7,079 nucleotides of DNA from a bacterium (GTDB lineage: Bacteria; Krumholzibacteriota; Krumholzibacteriia; LZORAL124-64-63): contig JABIBH010000393.1 in NCBI GenBank assembly GCA_018652925.1, forward strand, positions 1 through 7,079. Direction: 5' to 3'. The position numbers and the translations under genes were made by a program. Every line of letters starts with the position of its first letter. Position 1 is the stretch's first letter. Positions 6,268 through 7,079 of this stretch are shown in pieces. The notes beneath the pieces are model-generated. The model saw nothing but the letters and a program-made list of their open reading frames with translations, did no database searches and was not told where the DNA came from.

Positions 6268-7079
6268 ACGACTTGATGGCGTAATGCGTAAGCTGGCCGG
6301 TCAGCAGGAACTTAGCGAAGAAAACATAAATGAAGCTTTGCGAGAAGTTCGTCTGGCTCTCCTGGAAGCAGATGTTAACTATAAGGTTGCAAAGCAATTT
6401 ATTGCTGTAGTGAAGGAAAAAGCTACTGGTCTCAAGGTGCTGGAAAGTTTAACTCCAGCGCAACAGGTAGTTAGTATTGTTCGCGATGAATTGATAAATC
6501 TTCTTGGTGGTAACACCCGGGAATTAAATCTGACTGGTACCCCAATCGCAACTGTAATGGTTATGGGGTTACAGGGAAGTGGTAAAACAACTTTCTGCGC
6601 CAAGCTTGCAAACAAGCTGGTCAAAGAAGGTAGAAAGCCACTTCTGGTTGCTGCAGATATTTACAGACCTGCCGCAATTGACCAGTTGGAAACTTTGGCA
6701 GGTTCAATAGATGTTCCAGTCCACAGTGATCGGGAACGTAAAAACGCTGCACAGATTGTAAAGATTGCGCATCGTCGAGCAAAAGATAAGGGATGCGATA
6801 CACTGATTGTTGATACAGCAGGTCGTCTGCATATCGACGAAGTGTTGATGGAGGAGTTATCCTCTATAGATAAAATGGTTGAAATGGACGAAAAACTTTT
6901 CGTCATTGATGCCATGATTGGTCAAGAAGCGGTTAACATTGCCGCAGAATTTGAACAGCAAGTTGGTTTTGACGGAGCTGTTCTGACCAAGATGGACGGA
7001 GATGCCCGTGGTGGCGCTGCTCTGTCGGTTCTGGAAGTTACAGGTAAGCCAGTCAAATTTGTATCGACTGGTGAAAAAG
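6248..7079 (+). CDS. ffh: Signal recognition particle GTPase Ffh (SRP54), N and G domains; 3' end outside window
   Basis: Ffh binds SRP RNA and hydrophobic signal sequences emerging from the ribosome and hands them to FtsY at the membrane. The frame opens at GTG 6248 and stays open to the window edge, giving 277 residues of a protein usually about 450 long; the methionine-rich M domain, which binds signal peptides and RNA, is not seen. The N domain four-helix bundle (about 1-95) starts MFQELTKRLDGVMRKLAG and contains the ALLEADVN block. G-domain motifs are G1 GLQGSGKTT (107-115), the insertion-box DIYRPAAIDQL (137-147), G3 DTAGR (189-193), DAMIGQ (221-226), G4 TKMD (247-250) and GDARGG (251-256). 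The usual DAMTGQ has Ile for Thr224. FtsY is excluded by the absence of an acidic N-terminal domain and by the Ffh-type N-terminus. rpsP and rimM often follow ffh but cannot be checked here. Confidence 0.96.
   Translation, partial: MFQELTKRLDGVMRKLAGQQELSEENINEALREVRLALLEADVNYKVAKQFIAVVKEKATGLKVLESLTPAQQVVSIVRDELINLLGGNTRELNLTGTPIATVMVMGLQGSGKTTFCAKLANKLVKEGRKPLLVAADIYRPAAIDQLETLAGSIDVPVHSDRERKNAAQIVKIAHRRAKDKGCDTLIVDTAGRLHIDEVLMEELSSIDKMVEMDEKLFVIDAMIGQEAVNIAAEFEQQVGFDGAVLTKMDGDARGGAALSVLEVTGKPVKFVSTGEK

Noticed and set aside
1..7079. Mobile elements, CRISPR arrays, tRNA/rRNA genes, toxin-antitoxin or defence genes
   Set aside because: Reading both strands gave no terminal repeats, transposase motifs, spaced repeats or cloverleaf sequences; the window is ordinary core-genome content.

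Overview
This is a bacterial chromosomal segment made almost entirely of housekeeping genes, all on the + strand. The order is queA (3' part), tgt, yajC, def, fmt, rsmB, a PASTA-repeat membrane protein, rpe and ffh (5' part). Base composition is moderately AT-rich by eye (not computed). Shine-Dalgarno sites of the AGGA/GGAGG type precede several genes, and starts are ATG except TTG for rpe and GTG for ffh. There are no mobile elements, RNA genes, CRISPR arrays or obvious signs of recent transfer. The organism cannot be named from the sequence. The string rsmB-PASTA protein-rpe next to queA-tgt-yajC would fit a deltaproteobacterial-type lineage or one of the Gemmatimonadota/FCB-type phyla, and divergence in normally invariant motifs suggests a poorly sampled lineage. 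Both statements are inferences.

Positions 1-6105 look like one long transcription unit. Gaps are 0 to 18 bases, or genes overlap: queA/tgt and rsmB/PASTA are stop-then-ATG with no gap, fmt/rsmB share ATGA, and the PASTA gene and rpe overlap by 26 bases. QueA and Tgt make the queuosine precursor in tRNA. YajC is the small Sec translocon accessory protein. Def and Fmt are the deformylase/formyltransferase pair that removes and adds the formyl group of initiator methionine. RsmB methylates C967 of 16S rRNA. The PASTA protein is a single-pass membrane protein with three extracytoplasmic PASTA repeats and no kinase domain. Rpe is the ribulose-phosphate epimerase of the pentose phosphate pathway.

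Positions 6106-6247 form the only real intergenic space (142 bases). It holds a candidate promoter and a possible 22-codon hydrophobic leader ORF that overlaps the start of ffh. The ffh gene (signal recognition particle GTPase) starts at GTG 6248 and runs off the right edge after 277 codons, so its M domain is outside the window.

No new multi-gene system stands out. The points most worth a second look are the kinase-less PASTA protein in the place where Firmicutes carry PknB/PrkC, the possible hydrophobic leader peptide at ffh, the joining of two operon halves with secD/secF absent after yajC, and a few substitutions in conserved motifs of Tgt and Ffh.
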